The position numbers were made by a program, and so were the translations under genes. Below are positions 30,907 to 42,471 of a stretch of DNA of 64,000 nucleotides, in pieces. Origin of the DNA: Ditylenchus dipsaci (lineage: Eukaryota > Nematoda > Chromadorea > Rhabditida > Anguinidae); the NCBI GenBank assembly GCA_004194705.1, contig SADC01000821.1, positions 1 through 64,000 on the forward strand, read 5' to 3'. Each line of letters opens with the position of its first letter. Position 1 is the first letter of the stretch. The notes beneath the pieces were generated by a model. The model saw nothing but the letters and a program-made list of their open reading frames with translations. It made no database searches and was not told the DNA's origin.

Positions 30907-33479
30907 TTGGCTCAGCTTAGCATGCGTACCGTTCCTGTTTCCGGTCTATTCAAATACCGAGCTGGACTCCTGAAAATTCTATCCGAGTGAAACGCGAACT
31001 CGGGATGCGTACTTTTTATATATAGAAAAAGCTAGTATTTTCGAAGAAAAATCCAAATTATAACCATAGTGACACCAACAACATCTGCAAATTTCGGCTT
31101 CCATTCTCGCACTTTCTCGCCAGTTGTGGTTTGTGTATTATCCTCAGAAATAGCTAGATTCACACCGGAGATGACATTGCATAAGAAAATTGGTTCTTTA
31201 ATTACTCCACAAATATTTGTCACTCATATTCCTTTGTCAAATCTTCTTGGAAGTTGTTGCCAGGGAAACATTATCTCCTTTTTCAACAAGTTTTTATATA
31301 ACAATTTCATATGGAGAAAGGGCAAATCTTCTAGGTAAGAATACTCTTTCCGTAAAAAATATCTTGCGAATTGTGTTGTATGTTTCACATATTCCAAATA
31401 CTTAATCTGGCATTTATAACCAGGCTAAACACTTCAGAAAAATTGGATTTAAATTCAAACGCAAAATTAGATTAAATTCAAAGTAGGACAAGTTACATTC
31501 GTCGGAGAGCAGTGAGCACAAATTTTTTTCAGTGGATTAATATAACGAAATAAAATTAATGAAAAATTGATGATTGACAAGTGGTACCTAACAAAATCTG
31601 GCGTCACAAAACTAGGTTCCTTAAAGGACCATTGCCGTCTACGACAACGATCGTCCCCGTCAATTCAAAAATTTTCCTAACCATTGAATGAACTTGGTTT
31701 CTGTTTACCGTATTTACTGTATTAACTCCCACCCTCTTATAACTCCCCACCCTCTAATAAGTCCCTATCCTACCGACCCTACATCTCAGCCGAAAGCGAA
31801 CATTTCGCAAATCTGTTTTTTGCGTTTTCTTAGTTACTACGAGATTACCTAATTCCAGTTTTCAAACCTGTGATTGAGCACCCAAAAATCTCAAATCGAC
31901 CACAAAATTTTCCGATTTTTGGGGGTTGAAAAATAACTCTCCATGGGGAGTTAGTAGAGTGAATTTGAAAAATCTGTACACAAGTTCAATGATTAGGTGA
32001 AATTTTTAGAATCGGCGAAGGACAGTTTAGAACGCGTGACCAAGTTCCTTTAAATTTCTTTACAAACCGAACAGTTAACTTGTATGAGCTGGTTAGGCGG
32101 AAAAATAAATATGACAACAAGTAACAAGAAGACAATTAAAGAAAATCGTCATTACAATAATAACAAATTTCTTGAATTTTCAAGTTGCTCTCTTGGCCGA
32201 AGTCGACCAAAAAATGGCGAAGAGGTTCTGAAATTATTTGTTAAATGATTTTTTGTAATAAGATGGAGATCCCACAGAGTAGAACAACACATCTAAATGT
32301 TATGCATCAAATCCAGCCGGACACTCTTTTGATAAAATTTTAACCTCTATCAAATGCGGATTAAGAGACTCTTTTACCACTTTCACCGTAATAGTGAAGT
32401 ACAGTCCACTATCCATATACAGTCAAGTCTCGATTTAGTGTACACCAATTTAGAGTCAATCTCTTTTTGGTGTACACCTGAACTCGACTTCGTTGGCCAG
32501 CGGTTAAGTAAAATGATTGCAGTTCAGTCTCTATTTACAAGGGAAGTACTAGAACTGATAATTGTAGGAAACATTGAGATTTGGTTTTTTAAGCAAATGC
32601 TTTATTCAACAAACCGTAGCACAAACTCAACAATAACAACATGAGCACCTTGGTTTTTTGTGCATTTCAACCATACTACCTTAGTTGTGTCTAAATCTGT
32701 TCAGGTTGCGTTTTTCAATTTTTATTCACGACAGCTTGTAGAGCGTTAGTTTATGTACCGGAATATACAGTTGTGACAGTCGGTCCTGTAAGTGTTATAC
32801 TTATCAGTTCTGATCAGAGTTAAGGCCATTTTTTGATTTACAATTTCAAGATTTCTCAGGTGTTGAAGAATAACAACCACCAAGTAAATACGGCATATAA
32901 AATTTGTCGTGGAATTCTTTCAAACCTTTGAGGGCTCAATACAAATTTAACTTTATCAGTATTAAAATAAAGATATTCAAGCTTTATAAAACATTCGTAT
33001 AGTAGGCAGAAAGCATAGTATAATAATAATAAAAGCTTTATACCAATTCTGGCTTGCTACAATGTTTCTACAAAAAGATATTACAATATTATATTTGTTG
33101 CTTCCATTTTCAGTGTTACTGCATATTTCTAAAGGTTGTTTTCGACTTCTCAGCATTCTTTTGTATCTATTCTCTCTATCACCTTACTAGTATTTTTTGT
33201 ATATCTATTCTTCAAGTGGTCTTTTACAAAACAAAGAAACAGATGCTAAAGTATAAAAGACAGAGATTTTAGAGGCAAAGATGTAATATAGTATAAATTT
33301 TTATTCTGAGTTCTAAAAATATGAGTTTCCAAAACTATGCGGCACTTATTAAAGCCATTTGCTACAGTATGTCTAGTATTTCATTGGAATAAATCTGAGC
33401 ATAATAATATTCGCTTGTCATAATGAGAAAGCTTTGATAAAATATAATTGCGTAAGTTTAAAAAAAATTGTCAAAAGAC
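30907..33479. other. No gene recognised; degenerate MITE pieces
   Basis: Holds a degraded CCGTATTT MITE at about 31708-31970 (CCGTATTTACTGTATTAAC at the left, GGGGAGTTAGTAGAGTGAAT at the right), a lone CAGTCAAGTCTCGATTTAG end at 32420, and AT-rich sequence. Short frames at 31032-31223 (a membrane-span-like C-terminus), 32354-32644 and 33054-33272 have no further support. Confidence 0.5.
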
Positions 33480-33666
33480 GGTGGTTTTTTGCGCGCAGTG
33501 GCATGTGAAAAATTTGAATTGGCGGGGACACTTCTCTTTCGTCTCTCACTCTACTCTTTGAAGTCGTTCGAAATGACTCCAAAGAATAAAGTTTGAGACG
33601 AAAGAAAAGTGTCCCCGCCGATTCGAATTTTGCACATGCCACTGCGCGCAAAAACCATGGTCCTTT
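33480..33666. repeat. Fold-back with GCGCGCAGTGGCATGTG arms
   Basis: GTTTTTTGCGCGCAGTGGCA and GGCGGGGACACTTCTCTTTC are returned in reverse on the right arm around a CAAAGAGTA centre. Non-coding. Confidence 0.75.
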
Positions 33667-33894
33667 AACATGGAAGAGCCTAACTGTGACCTGGGAGCTT
33701 TCGATGAGTGATTTTTTTCTGCATATTTTTGTAAAGCGTACATAAGTTCCTGACAAATCTGGCACAGCTTTTTTACTCCAAAAATGCAAAAAAAATTGTT
33801 TATCACTTTATAGTTCAAAACAAATAAATTCGTGCATTTTTCGGAATGAAGAGCTGCCCGCCGCAAATTCAAACAGACGAAACTCGTTGTCGTA

Positions 33895-34500
33895 GACGGC
33901 AATGATAGGGCAAACCTTTTTTTTTGCTGCTGATTTACGTCTTTTTGCAGCTGATTGACGTTTTTCTGCAGCTGATTTATTTTTTCTGTCCAAGACCAAC
34001 CAAATTTTGCCATATTTTGCAAGAATTCGAATTTTTTAGTCAGGAAATAACTTGGATCGGTCAGAATCCCACCCCGGAATGGGCAGAAGCTCCTGAAAGT
34101 TGGTTTTTTGGGGGTTACTAAAGGGGATGGGGTAAACTTTTTGCAAAATTTCGATTGAGCGGATCAGAATTCCAGTCCGATCGGCTTAATCGCTCAGAAT
34201 TTCATCCGAAACTACTCAAAAACCACCATAAACCTGGAGTTCTGAGCGATTAAGCCGATCGGACTGGAATTCTGATCCGCTCAATCGAATTTTTGCAAAA
34301 AAGTTTACCCACCCCCTTTAGTAAACCCCAAAAAACCAACTTTCAGGGGCTTCTGCCCATTCCGGGGTGGGATTCTGACCGATCCAAGTTATTTCCTTAC
34401 TAAAAAATTCGAATTCTTGCAAAATATGGCAAAATTTGGTTGGTATTGGACAGAAAAATAAATCAGCAGCAAAAAAAAGTTTGCCCGCAATGATCCTTTA
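33895..34500. repeat. 0.6-kb fold-back repeat
   Basis: The left arm (GTCAATCAGC words, GGAAATAACTTGGATCGGTC, CATTCCGGGG complement) and right arm are near-perfect reverse complements, meeting near 34205 at AACCACCATAAACC. Each arm contains TTAATCGCTCAGAA and CCGATCGGACTGGAATTCTG blocks. Outer flanks share GGCAATGAT and GCAATGATCC. No target duplication fixed. Confidence 0.8.
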
Positions 34501-34589
34501 AAACTACATAAAAATTACTTAGGAGATGTTTAAACACTATTCACAGTTAACCAAAAAAGGCCTTTTATCACTACACAGTTATTCAAATT

Positions 34590-37004
34590 TAAGGCGCTAA
34601 TTCTAATCGCATCGCTTGCTATCATTATGATGATCATCTACATTTCTAGAACACTTCTGGGTAATGTGGCTTTGCTTGCAGATCCACAAAAAATTTCGAC
34701 CACAACTATATCATCTACCTATTGTTAGCTATTTTTCGGCTTCGGTTATTCATATAACATAATATATAATATTGTGTATGGCCACTGTGACAAGCTCGTG
34801 GAATCAACAAATAGAGCTGGGCTGATGATTGACCAGATCTATAATGGTCTGATGATAGTTTATGCTATTGTTTCGTCCATCTATTTGTACAAAGAAGTCT
34901 GCACCATTCTCATACTGATTTATTTGATGTAATCAGCACAAATGTAATTGATTCAGTCAGTGCTGTGCTTTTTGTAAAGTCCATAGTCTACAAAAGCTAT
35001 TTGGGCCAGCCGGTAAGCCTAAATTCTATTGTGTTCAGAACCAAACATTGAAAGAAAGTTATGAGAAAAATCATGCACATTTTCTTTAAATATTGCGGAG
35101 ACTTTTTCTTCAAATTATTCAATACTCATTTGAAACCCGATACACCATGGCAAAGCCAGTAAAATTTTTCGGCTCTATTTCACGATCGCGGATTTTTGCT
35201 GCCTTGGTCCCCCCTGTTGATTTTTAGGACCTTTTGGCTTTAAGCTTATGCAAGGGCAGGTCAGCGTATATTAAAACGAACTCAAAATATATTTAGACAT
35301 ACCGTATTTCCTCTAATCGCCGCCCTCCCTCCAATTGCCACCCCCCCCTCTAATTGCCGCCCCCCAATTTGGAGATTTCATGCACATGACTGGCTGGTAT
35401 TGGATTGGACATCAGTAAAAGTTTTTTAAAATTTTTTAGTTCTAACAAAATATTACCTTCTACTTTGTATGATAGCTCAAATGAAAATCTCATGATCTTG
35501 GCTTTATTACTGTGTATGAAAACGTGTGACTTGTCGAAAAAATGCAGAAATATCAATCAAAGCAGTAGAAGAAAACCCTTAAACCATCGATTATCGGAGC
35601 TCTAGCCTATTTTTTAGCCTACGAATAAGCTGCACTACGTGTAAAACCCTGCGTGGATGGTCTTGTCGGATAATCAAAAGCCCGAGGATGATTTTACACG
35701 AAATTGTTAATAAAATAAAATATATGGTGTGCAGACGGTGGTAGTCGAACCTGTAACCTACGCGGTGCGGATATTAAGTTTTCCCTCCCTTTAATTTGGC
35801 TGCCCTGGACAAACAATTGGCCTGAGAATTCTGCCCAAAATCATAAAAAAAATTGAAAATAGGATAAAACTTTCATTGTTGGAGTGGTAATTACTTCAAA
35901 TTTATGATCGAAAAATAAGCGCCTCCTTCTAATTGCCCCCCCCCTCCCCCTCTAATTGACGCCTCCCCTAAAGGTCGATCGGAAAATAAGCGCCCCGGGG
36001 CGGCAATTAGAGGAAATACGTATGTTAAAGGCAATAATTACTTACGCTGGTATATCCTTGCCTAAGTGCTAGCCTTCAAAATCACATTGAAAAACAGAAA
36101 CCTACCCCCGCATTGCAGAGTAAGGCAAATTTTTCTTTTCAGTTTTTCTTTTCTTTTAAGTTTTTTCCATAGTCTGCAAAATCTAAAACTAACATCCTGA
36201 GCAGAATTTTACTGGCTTTTAAATAGCGTATCGTGTTTGTAAATGTATGGTCAAAATTTAAAGAAAAAGTCGCCGCGATGACTTTCCAAAAAATATAATA
36301 TTCAAATTTAGGATATTTTGAAAGAATTCCCAATCTAAGGGAGCCAAACAGCTCTGCTCTTCTTAAGTTCATTCCATGCCTTCAGAAACTACCTCATTTC
36401 ACCTGCCACCCAACAACTACTCTAAATGGAAGTCAACTGACTTGGTAAATTTAATCAGACTAAATACGGTATGTCTCTTTAATATTTCCATTTGCAGGTA
36501 TTATGCCGACAAAGCAGTTCTACACCCCACTCTAGTTAGTGCAGCATGTGAATTTTTTCCTGTCTTATTAATAGTTCATCACTTTGTCGCTGGAAAAGCA
36601 CACAAGATAGCAGCCAAATTAGTGAAAGACATGGTAATTTTATTTCTGCCCTAATTTTCTTTAAGTCAACTGACTTGGTAAATTTTTGTCAAAAACAAGA
36701 AATTTATTTTTTATGAAAGACTTTTTTCAGAGAAGAAAACAGTTTCAAGACGGTTTGCGGGATGCGGCTGCTAGTATTCGAATTTAGAGAGCTGTCTGAT
36801 TACTCGATAAAGGTTCCTGCTATAACCACTTCAATCTGGTTTAAAATCCTTATCAACTTTGTTGGCGAGGCTGTGCTGGCGGCTATTTTTGTGTATTGGC
36901 TTTTCTCAATGCACCTATCTATCGACTCTGATAACCTAAACGAAGCTTTTTTATATTGGAGCATTTACGTAACTGCTGTGCTAAGTCTTGTCATCTTTAT
37001 CATG
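34590..37004 (+). pseudogene. Unrecognised multi-membrane-span protein, decayed paralogue 1
   Basis: Paralogue of 61634-63744. A frame opening ALILIASLAIIMMIIYISRT after a TTTAAG acceptor meets a TAG at about 34721 and continues in phase LFFGFGYSYNIIYNIVYGHC to the MIDQIYNGLMIVYAIVSSIY span. A missing base near 34890 (TACAAAG against TACCAAAG in paralogue 2) shifts the frame. Further exons are 36498-36633 (YYADKAVLHPTLVSAACEFF) and 36731-37004, the latter with two lost bases near 36774. The MITE at 35302-36020 is in the large intron. At least six hydrophobic spans are visible. It is not a family I can name; a chemoreceptor-like membrane protein is possible. Confidence 0.6.
35302..36020. mobile_element. 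TA-target MITE in paralogue 1 only
   Basis: Starts CCGTATTTCCTCTAATCGCC after TA and ends GGCAATTAGAGGAAATACG before TA (one C lost). Paralogue 2 has the uninterrupted sequence near 62220-62250. The interior is a mosaic that includes an inverted relative of 30440-30640 and a GGTAGTCGAACCTGTAAC stretch (B-box-like on the other strand). Confidence 0.85.
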
Positions 37005-37723
37005 GTAATTTTTTCATCAACATTTTTTAAGCAAGTTACCATAAACTCTCTAATTATAGACCAGCACGTTCGTTCCACCTTGGGTCCACACTTTTTTTTG
37101 CATAGTTTTTTATAATTTTTCGGCAGATGTCTTCGCCAGTCCAGTGCGCGAAATTGCAAGGATTCCGATTTTACCGGTCATTTTTGTAAATGCAACAGTT
37201 TCGGCGAAACACCCGCGCCGCTCGATATAACAAACCACTATTTTCAATAAAGGTGTTCGTTATATCAATCGGCGCAGGTCTTTTTGGCAAAACTGTTGCC
37301 ATTTACAAAAACGAACGGAAAATGTTGCTTTTGATCAAAACCTGATAATTGGTCGGCAGTTGGGGGTCGGCAGTTGGGATGGTCGGCAGCTTTGTGCAAA
37401 TAAAATGAAAGAACTCATGTGGGAGAATCGAAAAAGTATCTTTCCAACATTTTGGAAACTTTCTGGAAACTTTCCGGAATTTTCTGGCAAAAGATTTTTC
37501 CGGAAGATTGCAACCCTACTAAAAACCGTTTGTCGAATTTGCTTTAGAACAAAAAAGTTACGGCTGTTTGTAGTCTGGTGGAATCCCTGAGCACACCCTG
37601 TACAATCTTATCCGCTAATAGATGAGCTAATTATCCATTCAACCATAGATTTACAGACTTTATTCGATAAATCATGAGTACAATTTTTTCCATTGCTTTT
37701 GGCAAGTCCACCTACGCAATATA
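37005..37723. other. MITE pieces, no gene
   Basis: Contains ACCATAAACTCTCTAATTAT at 37040 (left end of the MITE complete at 63263), a GTTCGTTCCACC/GGGTCCACAC block as in other CAGTC MITEs, and ATTTTACCGGTCATTTTTGT paired with an inverted piece near 37310. The rest is AT-rich spacer. Confidence 0.5.
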
Positions 37724-38646
37724 ATGCCACTTCAATTTTCGAACGACATTCTCTTGGATGTCTTGAAATTCTTTGACCGTCAGCATCTTACTGTAATGGA
37801 TGAGGTGTGCTTGCGTATGCACTATATTGTGAGAAGAGGCTTGGCAGAATATCCACTGTATCAGCTAAAGTATAACAAGCTCTTATTATCCAACAAAACA
37901 GAGGAACAACTTCAACTTATGAAGATTGACAAATATTGCATCTACAAGCTGAAGGCAACATGTAATTTTTGCCAATTTCTAAAAATTACAAGTTAAAGTT
38001 CTTGTATCAACTTTTAGGCGCAAGTCAAAATATCCTGCAGTGTTTTTAACCGACCTTTCCTCAGTCCCTTTTCCTAACTATTTGAGTATTGGTACTGTTC
38101 AACTTTTATGTTGCCAACTAACAGATCCAACCCTACTCCATGATCTCAAAATCTCAAGAATGTGTTTCGCCGCTTGTATTATGGTCGTAGAATCAGCGCC
38201 TGCTTCCATCTACGTTCGTTATCAACCTGTCAAAAAAAGTGAAAAATGGTCAGCACATGGGAAGCTGTATTTCGAGTGAAGTGTTTCAGCAAACTTTTTG
38301 CAGACTACTTTTCAGCCAAATGGATCAATATCTGTGTTTATTGTTACGCATTGCCTCCCATGCCTTCTATTTTGTCACTTCCTGCTATGCAGACCAGCAA
38401 CTATGTGTCTTTCATCCGCAAGCCTTGTATCACTCAAAACTGTTTAATGTGGACGATATACTCAACTGGTTCTTGAGCAACAATACTGAACACAGACAAT
38501 TGTTAATTAATTACCACTATTTTGATGGCAAAATCGACGACTTGGTTAGGCAAACCATTCAGGTGAAAAAAAATTTCTTTTTACAAATTCGAGAAAAGCA
38601 GGGCTGTGGAGTTGACGAAATTAGCGGTCAATTGATCGTAATGTGA
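37724..38646 (+). pseudogene. F-box-like protein, frame-broken
   Basis: Opens MPLQFSNDILLDVLKFFDRQ and continues MDEVCLRMHYIVRRGLAEYP, which follows the F-box pattern (Leu-Pro-like start, I-L-L-D-V-L-x-F, then V-C-x-R-x-x-x-I-V). F-box proteins bind Skp1 and bring targets to SCF ubiquitin ligases, and nematodes have large families of them. A GTAATT to TTTTAG intron (about 37961-38017) leads to a frame reading FLTDLSSVPFPNYLS, which is out of phase as I join it. A second shift near 38275 moves from KLYFE to a frame ending with LLINYHYFDGKIDDLVRQT. The stop at 38644-38646 is followed by AATAAA. Either several single-base errors or decay explains the breaks. The family call rests on the first 45 residues. 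Confidence 0.5.
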
Positions 38647-38695
38647 TCAATTTCACAAGAAATCGGTCAATTGACTGCTAAATTACCTCGTGTGA

Positions 38696-38701
38696 AATAA
38701 A
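38696..38701 (+). promoter_or_regulatory. Polyadenylation signal
   Basis: AATAAA 50 bp after the last stop of the F-box-like frame, a usual place for a 3'-end signal. Confidence 0.5.
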
Positions 38702-38788
38702 ACTATATATTCCCACAGCTTGAGGGAAAAGTCATATTTTGTTACAAAAACATTTAGGTTTAATCCGACCAGGATTCGAACATATAAC

Positions 38789-39214
38789 TAGGGTTGGCAC
38801 ACAGTTAACTCTATTTTTTGAAAAATTTTGACCTTATTTCATGTTTTTATACACTTTTTTGTCTAAAATTTTAAGCATGTCAGCCTGCGATCGAAAGCTT
38901 GGAATGTCAGCTACACGATGGTTTAAAAATTTCTTAGATAAATTCAGAAAAATGTATCTATTTCAATGAAAACATTTTCGGGTAATTTCGGGTAATTTTA
39001 TTCGAAATTACCCGAAATTTTTTTGTTGAAATAGATACATTTTTCTTATATAAACAAGAAATTTTAACACTTTCGTGTAGCTGACATTCCAAGCTTTCGT
39101 TCGCAGGCTGACATGCTTAAAATTTTAGATAAAATTTTAGATAAAAAAGTGTATGAAAACATGAAATAAGGTCAAAATTTTTCAAAAAACCGAGTTAACT
39201 GTGTGCCAACCCTA
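38789..39214. mobile_element. Palindromic element, TAGGGTTGGCACACAG ends
   Basis: TAGGGTTGGCACACAGTTAA and TTAACTGTGTGCCAACCCTA are terminal. The arms are near-perfect over about 190 bp around GGGTAATTTCGGGTAATTT. Flanks CATATAAC and CCTGTAAC give only a partial 8-bp match. The TAGGGTTG start recalls the hAT-like family at 24310. Confidence 0.78.
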
Positions 39215-39557
39215 CCTGTAACCTCTGGTCGGGCGCCATTTGTCCAAGGGCCAGTGCTGTCATTTCAAAATTTCCGGCTCCGGATCTGGCTCCCAGCTCC
39301 GTTGGGGCAAATCTCATGCTCCGGATCTGGCTTCCAGCTCCAGGAGGCCAAATTTTCCGCTCTGGATCTGGCTCCGGCTCGGAGCTGAAGCCGGAGCGGA
39401 GTCGGATCCAGAGCGGGAGCAGAGCGGCTCTGGCTCCGGTACAAGAAAGTGTCAACGAAATATCTGATAGAATGAGCCATATACCGGGTGACCAAAAAAA
39501 GGGACTACTTGGAAATTTTATTTTTTGTAAATGAAAACAACAACAAAAACAATTTAT

Positions 39558-40214
39558 CTATTTATTTTCGAAATATCCACCGTTTGCCTGGATGCATTTT
39601 CTTAAACGGTTTGGAAAATCATCCACAGCCCGATCGATCATATCCTGCGGGATCTCATTCCATGCCTTCACCAAGCTTCGCTTCAACGCCTCAACTGTCT
39701 GATGCTTTTTCACGCAGGCTCTTCTCTTCAGCTCGTTCAAAATTGAATAATCCAATGGGTTCAGATCCGGTGACGTTGCCGGCCATTCTCCGTTGTTTCT
39801 CTGTGGGCTGATGTCGACTTCGATGAATTCGGGCACATTCGCTCTGATAAGATCTTGTGTTTCGATTGCCTTGTGCGCCGGTGCTGGATCTTGCAAGAAC
39901 ACCCAATGACGATTTCCGTAATGCCTTCTTGCCAAGGGAAACACTTCCGTACGCAAAAATTCTCGATAAACTTCTCCGTTGATGCTGACACCTGCCGGAA
40001 CAAAGAACAACGGCGTTTTGACTCCATGACCAACTCCGGCCCAGACCATGACTTGCTTTGGATGTTGCTGGCGAGGGATGATTTGATCGTTGAGTGGAAG
40101 AGGTTGCTCGCTCCAATTTCGGTCGTTTTGAGTGTTGTGTGCTTGTTCGATGTCGTGCCAGGCTTCGTCCGAGAACATGATCAACCGATGACGTCCGCCA
40201 CCAAATCTTCGCAA
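39558..40214 (-). pseudogene. Tc1/mariner-like transposase, catalytic part
   Basis: A DDE/D transposase of the IS630-Tc1 group. It shows RLIMFSDEAWHDI (first Asp), WVFLQDPAPAHKA (second Asp, in place of the usual QDxAPxH with small residue) and WPATSPDLNPLDY (third Asp). I count 40 residues between the second and third Asp, so it is a DD(40)D type and not the DD34E of classical Tc1 or the DD37D of maT. The linker NGEWPATSPD and the C-terminal WNEIPQDMIDRAVDDFPNRL are typical of the group. Upstream of it a GTAAGT...TTTTTAG stretch (about 40216-40260) could be an intron, but the halves do not join in frame, so this copy is probably inactive. Confidence 0.85.
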
Positions 40215-40283
40215 AAGTCTAAAAAAATGGAGAAGTCATGAAAAAAAATGAAAAACTTACCGAGGGCATCTTTCCGCCCGTTT

Positions 40284-40649
40284 TTAAATTTTTCCGTCTT
40301 CCAAGTTTTGACCCTCGGCTTCTTTTCGCGATTTCATCCCAAGGTCTTTGTGCAGAATGTTGCCGACTGGTTCTCGACCAATTCCTAAAACGGCAGCCAT
40401 CTTCCTTTTCGAATTTTTTCGGCTGCTCGGATTCCGCTGGATTCTTTCTTTGATTTTTCGTTTGTTTGCTGTTGTTCGAGCTGTTCCTGGGCGTCCACTT
40501 CCACGCCGTCTATCTGTGGTTCCAGTTTCGTTGTATTTAACAATTATTTTATGAACGGTCGTTTTTGGCACATCAAGCAGCTCCGATATTTCTCTTTCCG
40601 ATTTTCCTTTTTGATTAAGCTTAATAATAGCCTTCCCGTAATCTGCCAT
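40284..40649 (-). pseudogene. Tc1/mariner-like transposase, DNA-binding part
   Basis: From MADYGKAIIKLNQKGKSERE through ISELLDVPKTTVHKIIVKYN it reads as the first helix-turn-helix of a paired-like domain. GSGRPGTARTTANKRKIKER is the GRPR-like linker, and VLGIGREPVGNILHKDLGMK is the second helix-turn-helix. It should bind the TIRs. The frame ends at LEDGKI after a run of five A, where one extra A would explain the loss of the frame that leads to the catalytic part. Confidence 0.8.
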
Positions 40650-41290
40650 GCTAAAAAACAAAATTTTATAAACAGTTAAGAAAAAAGTCCAAGTGGTCCC
40701 TTTTTTTTGGCCACCCGGTAAACGAAAATATGACAACAAGTACAGTACAGTAACACAGTGATGATAAATACCGTATTCTCTCTAGTAGAATGCCACTCTC
40801 TAATAGAACGCCGCCTTCTAGTGCCAAAACTAGGGGGTAAACCATGTTTTATTGCATTTTTAACACAAAGTCTAAAACATTTTCGAGGTTATAAAACGCG
40901 ATGGAGTTCTATTAGAAGAATATGGTAAATTGGAATAACAAATACACGAAACCCTCACAAATCAATCTAATCTCCGGCAGCGTCAGCAGCACTTTCTCGC
41001 GAATGCAGAGTTTAGGTGGCGGAGGTTGGACAATGTATGGAACAATAATATGCGGGAAACTAAGGACATAGCAAAATTAACATTAGGATTCTTGTCGCGA
41101 GACGAACATTTACTTGGTTGAATTATATATTCAATCCATAAGTGAAGGTTTTATGTCACAAAAACTTTTTTTATTTGACAGTAGATTTTATATCCAAACT
41201 TTTCGGGTAACTAAATAAACAAAAACTGGCTCCAAAATGGCTCCGGGAGTCTGAATTTTCTGCTCCGGATCTGGCTCCCGGCTCCTTCGG

Positions 41291-42311
41291 GGTACTCAGT
41301 AATAGAGTGGCGGCTCAGCCACTACTCAAGTAGCGGCAGAATCGCTACTCAGTACCAAACCAGGGGACTTTTGGTGACTACCCGGGAATATAGTGTGATA
41401 GTAGCCTCTATACTTGGATATCCCCCAGTAGTCTCCTGAGTCTCCTGTTATATCACCATTCTAATCCTCGGCGGAATTCGCAGACAGAATTTTTTGCTTA
41501 AAAACGAGAGCGAAAATTTGGCTCACCCAAATGTAGGTCGAGGGATTCCCCTCGGGATTAGAACGGAGATATGTCAGGAGACTCTAGAAGACCACCGAGG
41601 GATGTGGTGACTACCGGGAATATAGTGGGATAGTAGCCTCAATACTTGGATATCCCCAGTAGTCCTCTGGAGTCTCCTGTCATTCCCTGGAGATCAAAAA
41701 GGGAGATATGTCAAGGGACTCCCGGAGACTACTGGAACATATAGCCGGATAGGGTACTCAGATGACCCGAGGAGATTACTCAGAGGAACACAGGTGACTT
41801 CGAAAGATTACTCATAGGATCAAATAATAGTCTGGGGATTAGTCAATGGACTCCTGCAGATAATTGCTGTGTAACCAGGTGTCGCATATACATTCTCAAG
41901 AGCTCTGATAATTTATCAATTATCATGGTGGGTTCGCTGCCAATTCAGACATAATGGAGCCAGTTTAGTCCGATTTAGCAGCGAACTTTGTGCTACTATA
42001 TCTCAAATACATTACTTAGTGTCAGGTACTCAGATGACTCGAGCAGATCACTCACAGGATTACAGGTAACTCCAAAGATTACTCATGGGATCACATGATC
42101 AGGAGGTGATTAGTCAATGAACACCTGGAGATGATTTCTGTGTAATCAGGTGTAACACATAAATTCACAACAGGTCTAATATTTTAATTATCATCGTGGT
42201 AAGCTCGCTGCTAATTTACACTTGAAAACGCCAATTTGATTCGATTCAGCAGCGAACCTTAAAATATTGTTAGACGGGGCTGATGCGCGATCGGCGCAGC
42301 GTGCCTTCTAG
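41291..42311 (+). mobile_element. Helitron-like element with internal repeats
   Basis: Contains two diverged copies of a roughly 110-bp block (41365-41475 and 41600-41690; GGATATCCCCCAGTAGTC type) and two of a roughly 270-bp block (41752-42024 and 42025-42270; GGTACTCAGATGAC type). It ends with a GC-rich hairpin (GCTGATGCGC...GCGCAGC), 7 bp, then CTAG followed by T at 42308-42312. The left edge is only a guess. Confidence 0.5.
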
Positions 42312-42471
42312 TCAAAATACTATATGTAGATTCTCTATATAGTGTTTGGGTCGGCGGGGTCCATCCGTCACACTTTTTATGAAGTTATTGTTTTTGCAAT
42401 TTTATGTCTGTTATCTTTCTGGAACCCTCAAGTTCAACATCTTGGCTTTCTTTTAAGCACAAACACGTATA

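Larger units (their letters stand above)
39484..40718. mobile_element. Tc1/mariner-like element
   Basis: TIR CCGGGTGACCAAAAAAAGGG at the left and CCCTTTTTTTTGGCCACCCGG at the right, flanked by TA. The homologous site near 50645 is empty. 1235 bp carries one transposase reading frame on the minus strand, broken between 40284 and 40214. Confidence 0.93.
39252..41290. mobile_element. hAT-like element (GCTCCGGATCTGG words) carrying a Tc1 insertion
   Basis: Aligns with the complete element 50398-51183. The left end CAGTGCTGTCATTTCAAAAT is followed by repeated GCTCCGGATCTGGCTCC. The right side keeps the same words to about 41290, then is cut off. Both copies hold the CCGTATTCTCTCTAGTAG MITE (40772-40925 and 50690-50771). 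A Tc1-like element is inserted at 39484-40718. Confidence 0.85.

Noticed and set aside
31032..31223. 63-residue frame with a C-terminal membrane span
   Set aside because: Starts at GTG after a stop, has no splice partner or paralogue; kept only as a note in the spacer entry.
33418..34022. Minus-strand frames of 123 and 158 residues
   Set aside because: They run across fold-back repeat arms and have no recognisable domain.
39195..39534. Several overlapping frames rich in Gly, Ser, Pro and Arg on both strands
   Set aside because: All come from the GCTCCGGATCTGG word array of the hAT-like element.
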